Source: JBPBQZ01 sp050955105
Lineage (GTDB): Bacteria > Pseudomonadota > Gammaproteobacteria > Burkholderiales > Burkholderiaceae
Direction: 5' to 3'
DNA: 6,663 bases
NCBI GenBank assembly: GCA_050955105.1
Contig: JBPBQZ010000106.1
Coordinates: forward strand, 1 to 6,663
The first letter of the stretch is position 1; each line of letters begins with the position of its first letter. Positions 4,503 to 6,663 of this stretch are shown here, one piece after another. A program made the position numbers and the translations under genes. The notes beneath the pieces were generated by a model. That model searched no databases, was not told where the DNA came from, and saw only the letters and a list, made by a program, of their open reading frames with translations.

Positions 4503-5645
4503 ATGCGCGCCGTTTTTTCGCAAGTCGGCATTGCGCTGCACCGCGCCAGTGCGCGCTGGGCGGTGCTCGGCCTGGTCGCACTGCTTGCCGCGTGTGCGTC
4601 GCATCGGCCGCTGCCCTTGGCCACCGCCCCCGGCCTGGCCCACGTGCCGCCGGGCTTGGCGCAAGAGCGTCTTGCCCGGGTTTCCTGGGCGCAAGTCAGT
4701 GGCTGGCCGGCGGATTCCTTGATTGGCGTCACCGGCGCCCTGAAGCAAACCTGCTCGAGACTCGGCGCCACCGACGAATGGCGGCGCGCCTGTTCCGCCT
4801 CCGCCGATCTTGATGAACTGGATGCGGACGCCACCCGCAAATTCTTCGAAGAATATTTCACGCCTTTCCAACTGGCCAATGCCAACGGCTCGGTAGATGG
4901 CCTGGTCACGGGCTACTACGAGCCCCTGTTGCACGGATCGCGCACCCGGCATCCGCCCTACCTCTATCCGCTATACCGAATGCCCGACCGCCTGCGCGGC
5001 CAGACATCGCTGCCCGATCGGGCGCGTCTGGTCCGCTCGGGTGAACTGGCCGGATACGAACTGGTTTACGTCGACGACCCGATCGAGGCCTTCTTTCTAC
5101 AGGTGCAGGGCTCTGGCCGCATCGTCCTCGAAGACGGCTCGGTGATGCGCGTCGCGTACGGCGGCACCAACAATAAGCCCTATCGGTCGATCGGTCGATG
5201 GCTGATCGACCAGGGGGAGGTCAGCGCGGCGCAAGCCACGATGCAAGGCATCAAGGCCTGGGCGCGGCAGAATCCGAATCGCGTCGAGGCGCTGCTGGAC
5301 GTGAATCCGCGTTTCGTCTTCTTCAAGGAGGCCGGCGGCAGCGCCCCCATCGATGGCCATTTTGCAGAGGATGGGCCCATCGGCGCTTTGGGCGTACCCT
5401 TGACGCCAGAGCGCTCGATTGCGGTCGACCCCAGTGCCATTCCGCTGGGCATGCCGGTGTTTCTGTCGACCACCCGGCCGTCCACCAATGTGCCGCTGGA
5501 GCGCCTGGTGTTCGCGCAAGACGTAGGCTCCGCGATTCGCGGCGGCGTGCGTGCCGATTATTTCTGGGGCCTGGGCGATGCGGCCGGCGACATGGCCGGT
5601 CGGATGAAGCAGTCTGGCCGGATGTGGCTGTTACTGCCGAACTGA
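4503..5645 (+). CDS. mltA: Membrane-bound lytic murein transglycosylase A, lipoprotein
   Basis: It cleaves the MurNAc-GlcNAc bond of peptidoglycan, forming 1,6-anhydromuramyl ends, and acts at the inner face of the outer membrane during wall turnover. I chose ATG 4503 over the in-frame ATG at 4440: it has GCAGGG 5 nt upstream and gives a normal lipoprotein signal peptide ending in the lipobox LLAAC with lipidated C31, whereas the upstream start would make it about 51 residues. The product is 380 residues. The MltA barrel domain includes GLVTGYYEPLLHGSRT (133-148) and QGSGRIVLEDGS (from 202) leading to PYRSIGRWL. The C-terminal 3D domain (from about 305) has its three aspartates at D309 (AVDPSAIPLG), D340 (AQDVGSAI) and D352 (RADYFWG). 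By my alignment from memory, D352 matches the catalytic Asp of E. coli MltA. It lies 74 bp after apaG and 56 bp before the enoyl-CoA hydratase gene, probably in one transcript. Confidence 0.95.
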   Translation: MRAVFSQVGIALHRASARWAVLGLVALLAACASHRPLPLATAPGLAHVPPGLAQERLARVSWAQVSGWPADSLIGVTGALKQTCSRLGATDEWRRACSASADLDELDADATRKFFEEYFTPFQLANANGSVDGLVTGYYEPLLHGSRTRHPPYLYPLYRMPDRLRGQTSLPDRARLVRSGELAGYELVYVDDPIEAFFLQVQGSGRIVLEDGSVMRVAYGGTNNKPYRSIGRWLIDQGEVSAAQATMQGIKAWARQNPNRVEALLDVNPRFVFFKEAGGSAPIDGHFAEDGPIGALGVPLTPERSIAVDPSAIPLGMPVFLSTTRPSTNVPLERLVFAQDVGSAIRGGVRADYFWGLGDAAGDMAGRMKQSGRMWLLLPN

Positions 5646-5701
5646 GCGCCGTTTTTGGGCGTCCCACACATCAACGAAGCGTTTCTCCTGAGGACGAAGC
5701 C

Positions 5702-6478
5702 GTGAAATTCGAAAATGTTCTGACCGAAGTCCGCAACCGGGTCGCCATCATCACCCTGAATCGCCCCAAAGCGTTGAACGCGCTGAACGACGACCTGATC
5801 GATGACCTCGTCGCGGCGCTGAAGGCATTCGACAGCGACGAAGCCATTGGCGCGATCATCGTAACCGGCAGCGAGCGCGCCTTCGCCGCCGGCGCCGACA
5901 TCAGCCGCATGTCGACATTCGGCTACATGGATGTCTTCAAAGGCGACTACATCACGCGCAACTGGGACACGATCCGCACCATTCGCAAGCCCATCATCGC
6001 CGCGGTGGCCGGATTTGCGCTCGGCGGCGGTTGTGAACTGGCGATGATGTGCGACATCATCGTCGCCGCCGAGTCAGCGAAGTTCGGCCAACCCGAGGTC
6101 AAGCTCGGCATCATGCCGGGCGCTGGCGGCACGCAGCGGCTGCCGCGCGCCGTCTCGAAGGCCAAAGCCATGGATCTGTGCCTGACGGGACGTTTCATGG
6201 ACGCAAACGAAGCGGAGCGCGCCGGCCTGGTTTCGCGCATCTTCCCGTCCGACAAATTGCTAGAAGAAGCCATCAAGATGGCGGATGAGATCTGCGCATT
6301 CTCATTGCCCGCGGTGATGATGATCAAAGAGTCCATCAACCGCGCCTATGAGAGCAGCCTGGCCGAAGGCGCGCTGTTCGAGCGTCGGCAGTTCCACGCG
6401 CTGTTCAGTACCGAAGACCAAAAGGAAGGCATGGCGGCTTTCCTTGAAAAGCGCCCCCCTTCCTTCAAGCACGGCTAG
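5702..6478 (+). CDS. Enoyl-CoA hydratase (crotonase family)
   Basis: It adds water across the double bond of 2-trans-enoyl-CoA to give 3-hydroxyacyl-CoA, as in fatty-acid beta-oxidation or branched-chain and phenylacetate catabolism. The 258-residue product is the typical length for a short-chain hydratase, with no fused dehydrogenase domain. The start is GTG 5702, with GAGG 8 nt upstream. The open frame extends far upstream inside mltA, but family homology begins here. AFAAGADI (60-67) and GFALGGGCELAM (104-115) form the oxyanion hole and CoA-binding loop. E112 and E132 (in GQPEVKLG) are the two catalytic glutamates, 20 residues apart as in rat crotonase. PGAGGTQRLPR (139-149) is also typical, as is the C-terminal FLEKRPPSF. 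Both glutamates point to hydratase rather than isomerase activity. Substrate preference cannot be read from the sequence, so I give no symbol. No clear terminator follows. Confidence 0.93.
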   Translation: MKFENVLTEVRNRVAIITLNRPKALNALNDDLIDDLVAALKAFDSDEAIGAIIVTGSERAFAAGADISRMSTFGYMDVFKGDYITRNWDTIRTIRKPIIAAVAGFALGGGCELAMMCDIIVAAESAKFGQPEVKLGIMPGAGGTQRLPRAVSKAKAMDLCLTGRFMDANEAERAGLVSRIFPSDKLLEEAIKMADEICAFSLPAVMMIKESINRAYESSLAEGALFERRQFHALFSTEDQKEGMAAFLEKRPPSFKHG

Positions 6479-6503
6479 GCTCGCATTTCGGCCTCGTCGC
6501 AGC

Positions 6504-6565
6504 AATTTCATATTCTTTTGGTAGAGGGCTTGCGTACTGAGACGGACCTGATTAGAATTCGCCTC
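6504..6565 (+). promoter_or_regulatory. Strong stable-RNA-like promoter with UP element
   Basis: TTGCGT (6530-6535) and TAGAAT (6553-6558) are separated by exactly 17 bp, with a start expected near 6565. Upstream, 6504-6519 is 14 of 16 A/T in otherwise GC-rich DNA, at the position of an UP element. The bases after the -10, TCGCCTC, resemble the GC-rich discriminator of rRNA P1 promoters that respond to ppGpp. The combination suggests an rRNA or tRNA operon starting beyond the right edge. No other gene is seen in 6479-6663. Confidence 0.6.
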
Positions 6566-6567
6566 TC

Positions 6568-6660
6568 GTTGACGGGGCAGCAGTAAAAAGGGCTTGGTTG
6601 ACGAGGGGAGTGAGAGGGATTTGGAGTTGAGTTGACGGGGTAGTTGCTGGGGTTGAGCGG
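6568..6660 (+). repeat. GTTGA-motif repeats in a G-rich leader
   Basis: GTTGACGGGG occurs at 6568-6577 and again at 6631-6640, with GTTGACGAGG at 6597-6606. GTTGA also occurs at 6626 and 6652. The first three GTTGA positions (6568, 6597, 6626) are 29 bp apart. The stretch is very rich in G and poor in C on the plus strand. TTGACG resembles a -35, but no -10 sits 16-18 bp after any copy. It may be a stable-RNA leader or decayed tandem promoters. Confidence 0.45.
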
Positions 6661-6663
6661 CGA

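Noticed and set aside
4271..4952. Minus-strand frames opposite apaG and mltA
   Set aside because: They overlap two well-supported genes and encode low-complexity Arg/Ala-rich sequence with no recognisable domain.
5198..5701. N-terminal extension of the enoyl-CoA hydratase frame into mltA
   Set aside because: Family homology begins at the GTG at 5702, which has a ribosome binding site. The extension is out-of-frame mltA sequence.
6443..6469. CTTGAA...TTCAAG inverted repeat near the end of the enoyl-CoA hydratase gene
   Set aside because: It lies within the coding sequence, has a long C-rich loop and no T-run, and gives no terminator signal.

Overview
This GC-rich window most likely comes from a betaproteobacterium of the Burkholderiales, probably Burkholderiaceae. 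The reasons are the close match of TrpE, Gph, Rpe, ApaG and MltA to what I know of that group, and the rpe-gph-trpE gene order with apaG divergent from rpe. I cannot fix the genus by reading alone. No phage, transposon, CRISPR array or defence system is visible. It is chromosomal housekeeping DNA whose unusual parts lie between the genes.

Left edge (1-700). The last 40 codons of a plus-strand gene, probably a NodT/OprM-type outer-membrane efflux protein, converge on a minus-strand gene for an unrecognised 103-residue protein. A perfect hairpin between them looks like a shared bidirectional terminator. Two 7-bp tandem-repeat arrays flank the 103-residue gene in opposite orientations. Both carry a regular GGG-N4-GGG pattern, a potential G-quadruplex, on the sense strand just downstream of a different gene's stop codon.

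Centre (698-3913, minus strand). The order of transcription is rpe (ribulose-phosphate 3-epimerase), gph (phosphoglycolate phosphatase) and trpE (anthranilate synthase component I). rpe and gph overlap by 4 bp and are surely co-transcribed. trpE follows after about 300 bp that hold its own candidate promoter, a dyad around the -35, and a hairpin plus T-run that could terminate the rpe-gph transcript or attenuate trpE. trpE is followed by the unknown gene and a terminator, not by trpG, so the glutaminase subunit must be encoded elsewhere.

Right (4054-6478, plus strand). apaG, mltA (a lipoprotein lytic transglycosylase) and an enoyl-CoA hydratase gene lie in tandem with short gaps. A 140-bp divergent region separates apaG from rpe.

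Right edge (6479-6663). No protein gene is visible. The segment carries a well-formed sigma-70 promoter with an A/T-rich upstream element and a GC-rich discriminator, then a G-rich, C-poor leader with repeated GTTGA motifs. This looks like the start of a stable-RNA (rRNA or tRNA) operon lying beyond the window.
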